The position numbers and the translations under genes were made by a program. The notes beneath the pieces are model-generated. The model did not search any database, was not told the origin of the DNA, and saw only the letters and a program-made list of their open reading frames with translations. DNA of 5,795 bases from Oscillospiraceae bacterium (GTDB lineage: Bacteria; Bacillota_A; Clostridia; Saccharofermentanales; Saccharofermentanaceae), in NCBI GenBank assembly GCA_902803365.1, contig CADCPU010000135.1, positions 1-5,795 of the forward strand, in the 5' to 3' direction. Of the stretch, positions 1 through 5,757 are shown piece by piece; position 1 is the first letter of the stretch; every line of letters starts with the position of its first letter.

Positions 1-918
1 ATCATCGTACTCTTCCTCTTCCTGTCACTCATGGAAGATTCCGGCTATATGGCGCGCGTCGCCTACATAATGGACAAGCTCCTTCGTAAGATCGGCCTCT
101 CGGGCAAATCCTTCGTGCCGCTCCTGATCGGCTTCGGCTGTACGGTCCCGGCTGTCTTGTCCACCCGAACACTGTCCTCATCGCGCGACCGCAAGATGAC
201 GATCATCCTGTTGCCGTTCATGAGCTGTACCGCAAAGCTCCCGATCTACGGCTTCATGTCGTCGATCTTCTTCCCTGAGAAGAAGGGCCTCGTGACCTTC
301 TCTCTCTACTTCCTCGGAATGGTACTCGCCGTCATCGCGGGCCTCATCTTAAAGAACACGATCTACAAGGGCAAATCCGTTCCGTTTGTAATGGAACTTC
401 CTAACTACAGGATCCCGGGCCTTAAGACGACCATGCTCCTCTTGTACGAGAAAGCAAAGGACTTCATCGTCAGGGCCTTCACGGTCATATTCTTTGCATC
501 CGTCATCATCTGGTTCCTGCAGAGTTTTGATATCAGGTTCAACGTCGTTACGGACACTGAGACTTCCATGCTCGCTTCCGTCGCAAAGCTCCTCGCACCG
601 GTCTTCAGCCTCCAGGGCTTCGGTGACTGGCGCGCCGTAACCGCTCTTATCTCGGGCTTCATGGCCAAAGAGGCTGTCGTCAGCATCCTCGAAGTCCTCA
701 CCTCAGGCGGCGTAGGCATCCGCGACATCTTCACGCCCGCAGCGGCTTATGCGTTCCTGGTCTTCACGGCTCTCTACACACCGTGCGTCGCGTCCTTCGC
801 GGCCATCAGGCGCGAATACGGCAACAAGGCCAAGGGCGTCTTCGTTGCTCTGATGCAGTCCGTCTGGGCCTGGATCGTGTCGCTTGTTGTCTACAGGATA
901 TTGCTGTTGGTGATGTAA
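1..918 (+). CDS. feoB: Ferrous iron transport protein B, C-terminal part (5' end cut by window)
   Basis: FeoB is the inner-membrane Fe(II) uptake permease, made of a cytosolic G-protein domain followed by a membrane domain. Only the last 306 codons are present: the frame is open from base 1 and ends at TAA 916-918. The ATG at base 31 is an internal methionine of the conserved EDSGYMARVAYIMD stretch, not a start. Family hallmarks are the GLSGKSFVPLLIGFGCTVPA region (near residues 32-51 of the fragment), with the conserved Cys of the GCTVP motif, then PFMSC-AKLPIYG, PFVMELPNYRIPGLK, the GFMAKEAVVSILEVL segment of the second Gate repeat, and YTPCVASFAAIRREYG near the end. Several hydrophobic helices run through to the C-terminus. 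FeoB proteins usually have about 650-830 residues, so this is roughly the last 40 percent. No frameshift is seen. Codons favour CTC, CGC and CCG, more GC-rich than in the downstream genes. The identification is secure; whether feoA lies upstream cannot be seen. Confidence 0.96.
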   Translation: MIVLFLFLSLMEDSGYMARVAYIMDKLLRKIGLSGKSFVPLLIGFGCTVPAVLSTRTLSSSRDRKMTIILLPFMSCTAKLPIYGFMSSIFFPEKKGLVTFSLYFLGMVLAVIAGLILKNTIYKGKSVPFVMELPNYRIPGLKTTMLLLYEKAKDFIVRAFTVIFFASVIIWFLQSFDIRFNVVTDTETSMLASVAKLLAPVFSLQGFGDWRAVTALISGFMAKEAVVSILEVLTSGGVGIRDIFTPAAAYAFLVFTALYTPCVASFAAIRREYGNKAKGVFVALMQSVWAWIVSLVVYRILLLVM

Positions 919-937
919 GCTGCCGGCTTATTGCGCC

Positions 938-981
938 GCGCATACTTTTCGAGCGAAAAAACGATTCGAGTATGCGCTTTT
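938..981 (+). terminator. Possible intrinsic terminator after feoB
   Basis: GCGCATACT (938-946) pairs perfectly with AGTATGCGC (969-977), giving a 9-base stem with a 22-base loop, followed at once by TTTT (978-981). It starts 20 bases after the feoB stop, where a terminator is expected. The T run is short and the loop is long, so it may be weak. A competing pairing, TTTTCGAGC (946-954) with GCTCGAAAA (985-993), overlaps it, so the real fold could be a larger compound structure. Confidence 0.45.
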
Positions 982-999
982 CAAGCTCGAAAAAGTCAG

Positions 1000-1041
1000 A
1001 TTACAGTTCAAAAAGATGAAATCGCCTTTTTGTACTGTAAT
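1000..1041. repeat. Palindrome-ended intergenic repeat, copy 1
   Basis: The element begins with ATTACAGT (1000-1007) and ends with its exact reverse complement ACTGTAAT (1034-1041). After one T-T mismatch the pairing continues inward, with CAAAAAG (1009-1015) matching CTTTTTG (1026-1032). The result is a near-perfect 16-position stem with a 10-base loop. Bases 1000-1039 match copy 2 (1084-1123) at 33 of 40 positions with no gaps. A family of small dispersed hairpin repeats, or a small non-autonomous mobile element, would fit. No clear target-site duplication is visible at its edges. Confidence 0.75.
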
Positions 1042-1083
1042 TATTTGCTCGATCGGATTGTTTGGGCCTCAAATGCGCATGAA

Positions 1084-1123
1084 ATTACAGTCCAAAATGA
1101 CGAAAACGCCAATCTGTACTGTA
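1084..1123. repeat. Palindrome-ended intergenic repeat, copy 2 (degenerate)
   Basis: This is the second copy of the element at 1000-1039, in the same orientation and 84 bases downstream, with 33 of 40 identical bases and no gaps. It keeps ATTACAGT at the left and TGTACTGTA at the right, so TACAGT (1086-1091) still pairs with ACTGTA (1118-1123). The inner stem is broken by several mismatches, so it folds much less well than copy 1. The differences are scattered, as expected for two old copies rather than a recent duplication. Confidence 0.7.
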
Positions 1124-1142
1124 CAGGTCTCGGGAAGACCTG
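1124..1142 (+). other. Short perfect hairpin directly after repeat copy 2
   Basis: CAGGTCT (1124-1130) and AGACCTG (1136-1142) form a perfect 7-base stem around the 5-base loop CGGGA. It abuts repeat copy 2. No T run follows, so it is not a classical terminator. It could be part of a larger RNA fold or a protein-binding palindrome. The function is unknown. Confidence 0.45.
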
Positions 1143-1203
1143 CGTGCAACGTTTCGCGCTGCACATGCGCGCACCTATAACTACCCATATTGCTAATCAC
1201 ATA

Positions 1204-1234
1204 CTGAAATACCCCATCTTTTCAATGCTATAAT
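1204..1234 (+). promoter_or_regulatory. Likely sigma-A promoter of the zinc-ribbon operon (extended -10)
   Basis: A consensus TATAAT lies at 1229-1234, preceded by TG at 1226-1227 (TGC-TATAAT), which makes an extended -10 element. The -35 is poor: the best candidate is CTGAAA at 1204-1209 with a long 19-base spacer, and extended -10 promoters can tolerate this. Transcription would start near 1241, giving a leader of about 30 bases before the ATG at 1271. This supports the trio being transcribed separately from feoB. Confidence 0.6.
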
Positions 1235-1257
1235 CAAGGTGAGTGTTGATGAATTTG

Positions 1258-1263
1258 AGGAGG
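1258..1263 (+). promoter_or_regulatory. Ribosome binding site that fixes the start of the first zinc-ribbon gene
   Basis: AGGAGG lies 7 bases before ATG 1271, which is ideal spacing. A GTG at 1265 in the same frame would sit only one base after the site, too close to be used. The start is therefore taken as ATG 1271, two codons downstream of the longest open frame. Confidence 0.85.
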
Positions 1264-1270
1264 TGTGGTC

Positions 1271-2143
1271 ATGGCAATACGCAAGATCTGTCCCAATTGC
1301 AGCGGAGAGCTTGAACTTTATAAAGACCGATATGTCTGTGAGAGTTGCGGAAGTACGTTTGCCGTCGATCACGATGTACAGGATGTTGAGAGAGCTAGGC
1401 AGGAGACTGCGGCCGAGCGAGCAGCGGCGCAGAGGCTGAGGGCTCAGGAGATAAATTCCACCAAACAGGAACTGGAGCAGCAGGCTAAGGCAAATGACGC
1501 AAGGCGATCAAGGAATTCGAACAAGAAGGCGATCCTGAGGCTTGCGATCCTCATCACTGCGCCTATGGTTGCGTTTTATACGATCATGTACATCCTCGCT
1601 TTTGCGGGAATGATCACAAAGAATGTGGCATCCAAATCGGAAAAAACTAAGACGGAAGTTGAAGAAACAGAGAATGAAGAGAGGGCTTCGAGAGTGCCTG
1701 TTGATGCTTCGCTGATCCAGGAAGACGAGGAAGCGCTCGAGAAGTTCCTTGCGTCGGCTGAATATGAGATGAAGTATAACAATCAGGGCAAGCTCGTATT
1801 TGAAGATCCTGAGATAACGGTGATATCGACCGGTGAATATGAACTTGAGGATGTCTTTGTCCTGTCGACGGATAAGATTGACAGGCTCTTCTTTGTTTAT
1901 AATGCGGTCTTTGAGGATGAGGAGACCGGTGAGAAGTACGATGTCTGTTGTCCTGTTGATTTTAATATCCACTGGGATACCAATGAGGAAGACGGGTTCA
2001 GGCTTGATTTTGAACCGTCTACTACAAAGATTTATGACAAAGAACGCGAGATCTATGTTCATGACAAAGAGTCGTTTTACAGATTTGTCGTTGGGAAAGA
2101 CAATGTTGTTGCAAAGGTCGATATAGACCTTCCGAACTCATAA
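1271..2143 (+). CDS. Zinc-ribbon, single-pass membrane protein (paralog 1 of 3), function unknown
   Basis: I do not recognise this as a named gene. The 290-residue product opens with a zinc ribbon: Cys7-x2-Cys10 and Cys23-x2-Cys26, with SGELELY between the knuckles and CGSTFAVD after them. Residues 36-80 are a highly charged, Ala/Arg/Glu/Gln-rich segment that should be helical or coiled-coil. Basic residues (RRSRNSNKK, 78-86) precede one membrane helix at about 88-114. By the positive-inside rule the ribbon is cytoplasmic and the C-terminal 175 residues are outside. After a Lys/Glu linker, the outer part is acidic and strand-like, with PEIT (180-183), VLSTD (197-201) and TGEKYDVCCPVDF (219-231). 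There is no enzyme motif. It is the first gene of a three-gene set with the same plan, and its stop is followed by a ribosome binding site and the next start 15 bases later. The ribbon could bind protein, RNA or DNA; I infer a membrane-tethered sensor or scaffold, not shown. Confidence 0.9.
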   Translation: MAIRKICPNCSGELELYKDRYVCESCGSTFAVDHDVQDVERARQETAAERAAAQRLRAQEINSTKQELEQQAKANDARRSRNSNKKAILRLAILITAPMVAFYTIMYILAFAGMITKNVASKSEKTKTEVEETENEERASRVPVDASLIQEDEEALEKFLASAEYEMKYNNQGKLVFEDPEITVISTGEYELEDVFVLSTDKIDRLFFVYNAVFEDEETGEKYDVCCPVDFNIHWDTNEEDGFRLDFEPSTTKIYDKEREIYVHDKESFYRFVVGKDNVVAKVDIDLPNS

Positions 2144-2158
2144 GGAGGCTTAAAGGAG
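2142..2158 (+). promoter_or_regulatory. Double Shine-Dalgarno before the second zinc-ribbon gene
   Basis: AAGGAGG (2142-2148) overlaps the TAA stop of the upstream gene and lies 10 bases from ATG 2159. A second AAAGGAG (2152-2158) abuts the ATG and is too close to act in the usual way. The first is probably the working site. No promoter fits in this 15-base gap, so the gene depends on the upstream transcript. Confidence 0.7.
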
Positions 2159-3064
2159 ATGAGACTTACTGATCTTAAATGTCCACGTTGCAGCGGACTT
2201 TTAAACCAGCAGTGTGACAAATTCTACTGCAGCAGCTGCGGTGCAGCCTTTGAAGTCGACTATGAGGATACGGATGTTGAATATTCCAAGCTGGTAACCG
2301 AGGCTGAAAGAACAAAGCTCATGATCGAGCGCGATAAAGAGGTGCTCAGGAAGGAATATGAGCTGAACGAATCTTTTAAGGATGAGGAAGCACGAAGGAA
2401 GTTCAACTTCGAGACAAAAAGACGTACGAGGAATGCCATACAAGCCATGATCATATCGATCATAACTATCATCGTTATGTTCCTTCTTATGATCGGTCTT
2501 GTCGTATATATCATTTTCGCGTGCACATCGCGCGCTACGGTAAGCAGCAAGATGCGCGGACAGGAAGAGGAAGAAGCAAGAGCGCTTACTGCAGAGCAGA
2601 TCCTGGAAGATCCGAATTTCCTCTACAATGCAGCAGCTGACGGTATCTCAACACGCGCCGATGCTTTTTACGAGCGCCCGTATGTAATTAAGATCTACGG
2701 TGAGGAGAGAGAATGCGAGCTGGTCGGGCTTCCGACGCCTGTTGGTGCATATATCGAATCGGAAACGAAAGAATTCCACGGAAGGAATTATACCGATAAC
2801 AAGTTCTATATCGCTTATAAATTGACGTATAAGATGACGGATACAGACGAAGATGAGACGGTGGATATCTATACTTATGCGGAGTTCCGCGATATCGAGA
2901 GGCAGCCGGGCGGAAGGATCAACTACAGTTCTGAGTACAAAGGTGCCTTAGAAGTCTCCTATACGTCTTGTTTTGAGCTTGAACAGCTCGAGAGAGAGAA
3001 GTTCGACAATGCTGAAAAGATCGATGTTTCCGAGTTTTTCGGTGAGGGAGGTGACGAAGCATGA
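2159..3064 (+). CDS. Zinc-ribbon, single-pass membrane protein (paralog 2 of 3), function unknown
   Basis: The 301-residue product has the same design as its neighbours but is well diverged. The ribbon cysteines are Cys8-x2-Cys11 and Cys24-x2-Cys27, with CSGLLNQ after the first pair and CGAAFEVDYED after the second. Residues 40-92 are dense in Glu, Lys and Arg and should form a helix or coiled coil, ending in the basic stretch KRRTR (87-91). A strong Ile/Met/Leu-rich membrane helix follows at about 94-121. The remaining 180 residues are acidic, probably outside the cell, and include NKFYIAYKLTYKM (214-226) and VDIYTYAEFRDI (235-246), which line up by pattern with the core of the other two outer domains. 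An Ala-Cys at the end of the helix (121-122) is not a lipoprotein signal, since about 90 cytosolic residues precede it. The TGA stop shares the ATGA overlap with the next start. Role unknown. Confidence 0.9.
   Translation: MRLTDLKCPRCSGLLNQQCDKFYCSSCGAAFEVDYEDTDVEYSKLVTEAERTKLMIERDKEVLRKEYELNESFKDEEARRKFNFETKRRTRNAIQAMIISIITIIVMFLLMIGLVVYIIFACTSRATVSSKMRGQEEEEARALTAEQILEDPNFLYNAAADGISTRADAFYERPYVIKIYGEERECELVGLPTPVGAYIESETKEFHGRNYTDNKFYIAYKLTYKMTDTDEDETVDIYTYAEFRDIERQPGGRINYSSEYKGALEVSYTSCFELEQLEREKFDNAEKIDVSEFFGEGGDEA
3047..3054 (+). promoter_or_regulatory. Ribosome binding site of the third zinc-ribbon gene, inside the second
   Basis: GGAGGTGA is a near-perfect match to the 16S tail complement and lies 6 bases before ATG 3061, entirely within the last codons of the second gene. 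Together with the ATGA stop/start overlap it points to coupled translation. Confidence 0.85.
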
Positions 3065-3936
3065 AATTAAGAGATCTTAATTGCGTAAACTGTAACGGAC
3101 CTCTTAAGCAGGAGGGCGATAAGCTCGTCTGCTCATACTGCGGAGGCACCTTTGATATCCAGAAGGACGCGTCGGATATCGCATATGAGAATATCGAAAA
3201 CGCTGAAGAATACATCCGCATGTCGCTCGAAAAGAGCACGGCGGCTCTGGAAGCGCACTACAGCGAGATGAATGCTCAGAAGGAAGAAGAGTATAGGCTG
3301 AAAAGGGAAGAAGAGAAGATCAAAGGAAGGAAGGACTTGCTGAGGACCATCAGGATGCTCCTGTTGTTCCCGCTCATCATATCCGCGCTCTTCGGACTTC
3401 TTTTGTGGGCGACGGAAAAGTCTCAACAGCGCAAGATCATAAAGGAGCGTAACGCGAAGGAAGCCAAGGCTGAAGCCTGGAATCCGGGTTCGAGACTGAC
3501 TCCTGCTGAATTCGACGATGAACTTTATGATGAGTTGCGCGAGCTTATAATCGAACATGAGGAAGATGAAGACAATACGGTCAGGATCGCATCGGATGAT
3601 ATCTGGAACAAGACGGGTGAACCTGAGATAACGGATGCATATATCATCTCGACTGATACGAACTGCTATGTCTATGCGATCGTCAAAAATACGATGGAAT
3701 CTAACAGCGGCGAGACCAAGGACGTCTACGACTGTGTCTATTTCTGGGAATTTGAAATGAACAGAAAAGGCAAGGCAGAAGGTGATATGGAGGTGTTTAC
3801 CGGCCATTCATCAACATATGATTTCTTCTGGCATGCGGATCTTGACTATGACAATCTCAAGAAAGAGCTCATAGAAGATAAGCTCACCGATAAGTACAAG
3901 AAATATTACATATTTGATATCTCTGACAAGATGTGA
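3061..3936 (+). CDS. Zinc-ribbon, single-pass membrane protein (paralog 3 of 3), function unknown
   Basis: The 291-residue product repeats the trio plan. The ribbon is Cys8-x2-Cys11 and Cys24-x2-Cys27, in the setting CVNCNGPLKQ and CSYCGGTFDIQ. A long Glu/Lys/Arg-rich helical stretch covers about residues 41-97, followed by a hydrophobic helix at about 98-117 (Leu/Phe/Ile rich, ending LLLWATEK). The segment after the helix (SQQRKIIKERNAKEAK) is also basic, so the topology is less clear-cut than in the other two; inward N-terminus is assumed by analogy. The C-terminal domain is acidic, with PEITDAYIISTD (188-199) matching PEIT and VLSTD of the first protein, then GETKDVYDCVYFWEFEM (217-233), and a Lys/Tyr/Asp-rich tail. 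The start overlaps the stop of the preceding gene by ATGA, so equimolar production with it is likely. No catalytic motif is seen. Function is unknown; a joint complex with the other two is inferred. Confidence 0.9.
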   Translation: MKLRDLNCVNCNGPLKQEGDKLVCSYCGGTFDIQKDASDIAYENIENAEEYIRMSLEKSTAALEAHYSEMNAQKEEEYRLKREEEKIKGRKDLLRTIRMLLLFPLIISALFGLLLWATEKSQQRKIIKERNAKEAKAEAWNPGSRLTPAEFDDELYDELRELIIEHEEDEDNTVRIASDDIWNKTGEPEITDAYIISTDTNCYVYAIVKNTMESNSGETKDVYDCVYFWEFEMNRKGKAEGDMEVFTGHSSTYDFFWHADLDYDNLKKELIEDKLTDKYKKYYIFDISDKM

Positions 3937-3966
3937 GCGATATCTCCTGACTTCAGTACTCTAAAA

Positions 3967-4000
3967 TGCACGTTTTTATTTGCAAAATCAGAGCCGTGCA
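3967..4000. repeat. Inverted repeat around the proS -35 region
   Basis: TGCACG (3967-3972) and CGTGCA (3995-4000) are exact inverted arms 22 bases apart, enclosing a TTTTT run and the candidate -35 TTGCAA. No T run follows on the + strand, so it is not a forward terminator. It could be an operator for a dimeric regulator or an inner stem of the larger fold, or it could be chance, given that the arms have only six bases. Confidence 0.3.
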
Positions 4001-4008
4001 ATTATACT
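3980..4008 (+). promoter_or_regulatory. Likely sigma-A promoter of proS
   Basis: TTGCAA (3980-3985, four of six matches to TTGACA) is followed by an ideal 17-base spacer and TATACT (4003-4008, five of six matches). Transcription would start near 4015, giving a roughly 45-base A/T-rich leader. A perfect TATAAT also occurs at 4033-4038, but it has no -35 at the right distance and would leave a very short leader, so it is the weaker candidate. Confidence 0.55.
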
Positions 4009-4048
4009 AGAGAGTGCTTATTTGCTAATAAATATAATATATATAGTC

Positions 4049-4053
4049 AGGAG
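4049..4053 (+). promoter_or_regulatory. Ribosome binding site of proS
   Basis: AGGAG lies 6 bases before ATG 4060 and fixes that start, which also matches the usual N-terminus of the family (MRVSKLF). The site is embedded in the right arm of the 11-base inverted repeat. Confidence 0.85.
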
Positions 4054-4059
4054 ATCGAT

Positions 4060-5757
4060 ATGCGAGTTTCTAAGTTATTCATGGCAACCCAGAGAGAGAT
4101 TCCTTCCGATGCGGAGATACCTTCTCATCAGCTCATGCTCAGAGCAGGTTTGATGCGTAAGGTCGCTTCCGGTATCTATTCTTTCATGCCTGTAGGTTAC
4201 AAGGCTTACAGAAATGTCGAGAGAGTAGTAAGAGAGGAAATGGACAAGGCAGGAGCACAGGAGCTCATCATGCCTGCAGTTCTGCCGGCTGAGGTCTATA
4301 TGGCATCAGGCCGTTGGGAGAAGTTCGGTCCGGAGATGTTCAGACTTCTCGACAGAGGCGGACGTCAGTTCTGTTTGGGCCCTACGCATGAAGAGCCTTT
4401 CACGGAGGCAGTAAGAGACACTATCAAGTCTTATAAGCAGCTTCCTGTTACTCTTTATCAGATCCAGCACAAGTACAGAGACGAGAAGAGACCGAGATTC
4501 GGTGTTATGCGTTCCCGTGAGTTCGTAATGAAGGATGCTTATTCCTTCGATATCGATGAGGAAGGTCTCGATAAGTCCTATAACGATATGTACAAGGCTT
4601 ACTGCAAGATCTTTGACAGACTCGGTCTTGATTACATCATCGTAGACGCTGACTCAGGCGCTATGGGCGGTTCCGGTTCCCAGGAATTCATGGTCAAGAG
4701 CGTTGTCGGTGAAGATGCCATCTGCTACTGCTCCGCTTGTAACTATGCTGCAAACGAAGAGAAGGCAGCTACTATCGCACCGGAGCCTGCTAAGGACTAT
4801 GAGATGAAGGAGATCGAGAAGATCCATACTCCTAACGTTAAGACTATCGAAGAGCTCATGGGCTTCATGAACTCCAAGCCTACTGAATTCGTTAAGACTA
4901 TCCTCTACGATATCGACGGCAAGATCGTTGCTTGTATGGTAAGAGGCGACAGAGAGATCAACGAGACAAAGCTCGGCAACCTCTATGATGCAACTGAGAT
5001 GAACCTCGCAGCATTTGACGATGTTGAGAGGATCACGGGCGCTAAGGTCGGTTTTGCAGGCCCTGTAGGTCTTAAGGAGCAGATCGATCTCATCGTGGAT
5101 CCTGAAGTACTCGCTATGGAGAACTTCATCGTAGGCGCTAATGAGAGCGACTATCACTTCAAGAACATCAACTACGGCAGAGACTTCGAGGCAACAAAGG
5201 TTGCTGATGTTAAGAACGTCGTAGAAGGCGACCTTTGCCCTAAGTGCGGCAAGCCTTTGTCCATGTGCAGAGGCGTTGAGGTCGGACATATCTTCAAACT
5301 CGGCACAAAGTATTCCAAGGCTTTGGATTGCAACTACCTCGATAAGGACGGTAAGGCAAATCCGATGATCATGGGTTGCTACGGTATCGGCGTAGGCAGA
5401 ACTCTTGCAGCTGTTATCGAGCAGTACAACGACGAGGACGGTATCAAGTGGCCTGTTGAGGTTGCTCCTTACAAGGTATGTGTCGTTCCTACAAAGGTAG
5501 TTGACGAGCAGTGCATGAAGATCGCTGAGGATATCTACGCTAAACTCCTCGATGCAGGCATCGAAGTATTGATCGATGACAGAAACGAGCGTCCGGGCGT
5601 TAAGTTCAAGGACAGCGACCTCATCGGTGTTCCGCTCAGGATCACTGTCGGCAGAAGAGCAGGCGAGGGTATCGTTGAGATCAAGTACCGTCAGACAGGC
5701 GAGACGAGCGAAGTTACGGTTGATGAAGCAGTAAAGGCGGCTATCGAACTTAAGTAA
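4060..5757 (+). CDS. proS: Prolyl-tRNA synthetase, bacterial type with editing domain
   Basis: This cytosolic class II synthetase joins proline to tRNA-Pro using ATP. The 565-residue protein is complete and close to the E. coli length (572). The catalytic core begins MRVSKLF, with GPTHEE (107-112), the motif 2 region [17 protein letters not shown] (139-155) and motif 3 [13 protein letters not shown] (439-451). Between motifs 2 and 3 sits the large insertion domain (about 224-405), which in this type clears mischarged Ala-tRNA-Pro. Lys279 in TEFVKTILY falls at the position of the catalytic editing lysine known in E. coli. Cys pairs 224/227 (CSAC) and 393/396 (CPKC) border the insertion and may hold a structural metal. 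The anticodon-binding domain covers about 468-560, with [20 protein letters not shown] near 507-526. Arg is mostly AGA and the codons look optimised for high expression, unlike feoB. It appears to have its own promoter. No T-box leader is present. All key motifs are intact. Confidence 0.98.
   Translation: MRVSKLFMATQREIPSDAEIPSHQLMLRAGLMRKVASGIYSFMPVGYKAYRNVERVVREEMDKAGAQELIMPAVLPAEVYMASGRWEKFGPEMFRLLDRGGRQFCLGPTHEEPFTEAVRDTIKSYKQLPVTLYQIQHKYRDEKRPRFGVMRSREFVMKDAYSFDIDEEGLDKSYNDMYKAYCKIFDRLGLDYIIVDADSGAMGGSGSQEFMVKSVVGEDAICYCSACNYAANEEKAATIAPEPAKDYEMKEIEKIHTPNVKTIEELMGFMNSKPTEFVKTILYDIDGKIVACMVRGDREINETKLGNLYDATEMNLAAFDDVERITGAKVGFAGPVGLKEQIDLIVDPEVLAMENFIVGANESDYHFKNINYGRDFEATKVADVKNVVEGDLCPKCGKPLSMCRGVEVGHIFKLGTKYSKALDCNYLDKDGKANPMIMGCYGIGVGRTLAAVIEQYNDEDGIKWPVEVAPYKVCVVPTKVVDEQCMKIAEDIYAKLLDAGIEVLIDDRNERPGVKFKDSDLIGVPLRITVGRRAGEGIVEIKYRQTGETSEVTVDEAVKAAIELK

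Larger units (their letters stand above)
919..1270. other. Intergenic region between feoB and the zinc-ribbon operon
   Basis: This 352-base gap has no convincing gene. Short open frames cross it (for example 931-1233) but have no Shine-Dalgarno sequence and encode no recognisable protein. From left to right it holds a small hairpin around the feoB stop codon (TAAGC 916-920 with GCTTA 926-930), a terminator-like stem at 938-981, two 40-base palindrome-ended repeats at 1000-1041 and 1084-1123, a hairpin at 1124-1142, a plain stretch at about 1143-1200, and then a promoter and ribosome binding site for the next gene. The density of inverted repeats suggests structured RNA or inserted repeat elements rather than a lost gene. 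Confidence 0.7.
3942..4055 (+). promoter_or_regulatory. Inverted repeat that could mask the proS ribosome binding site
   Basis: ATCTCCTGACT (3942-3952), starting five bases after the third zinc-ribbon stop, is the exact reverse complement of AGTCAGGAGAT (4045-4055). The right arm contains AGGAG (4049-4053), the proS Shine-Dalgarno. In RNA read through from the trio the left arm would act as an anti-Shine-Dalgarno. RNA begun at the local promoter (start near 4015) lacks the left arm and would leave the site free. The pairing is seen directly; the regulatory role is inferred. Confidence 0.5.

Noticed and set aside
1000..1123. CRISPR array
   Set aside because: There are only two imperfect repeats with one spacer-like interval, and the repeats are palindromic over nearly their whole length. 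No cas gene is in the window.
931..1233. 100-codon open frame in the gap after feoB
   Set aside because: It has no ribosome binding site, crosses the hairpins and both repeats, and its translation shows no domain or sensible composition.
1239..1439. GTG-started frame (1239) and a 22-codon ATG frame (1249-1314) overlapping the start of the first zinc-ribbon gene, with a weak AGGTGA before the latter
   Set aside because: The AGGAGG at 1258-1263 and the conserved zinc ribbon clearly favour the frame starting at 1271. A leader peptide is possible but unsupported.
1508..2062. 184-codon frame on the minus strand under the first zinc-ribbon gene, and similar minus-strand frames under the other genes (for example 3133-3807 and 4654-5289)
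   Set aside because: They are antisense shadows of well-supported genes, without ribosome binding sites or recognisable protein features.
2516..2524. Ala-Cys at the end of the membrane helix of the second zinc-ribbon protein as a lipobox
   Set aside because: About 90 cytosolic residues including the zinc ribbon precede the helix, so it is not a lipoprotein signal peptide.
4033..4038. Perfect TATAAT as the main proS promoter
   Set aside because: No acceptable -35 lies 16-18 bases upstream and there is no TG extension. The TTGCAA-17-TATACT pair is better, although a minor start here cannot be excluded.
3937..4059. T-box leader controlling proS
   Set aside because: The gap is only 123 bases, too short for a full T-box, and I see no T-box consensus or antiterminator/terminator pair.
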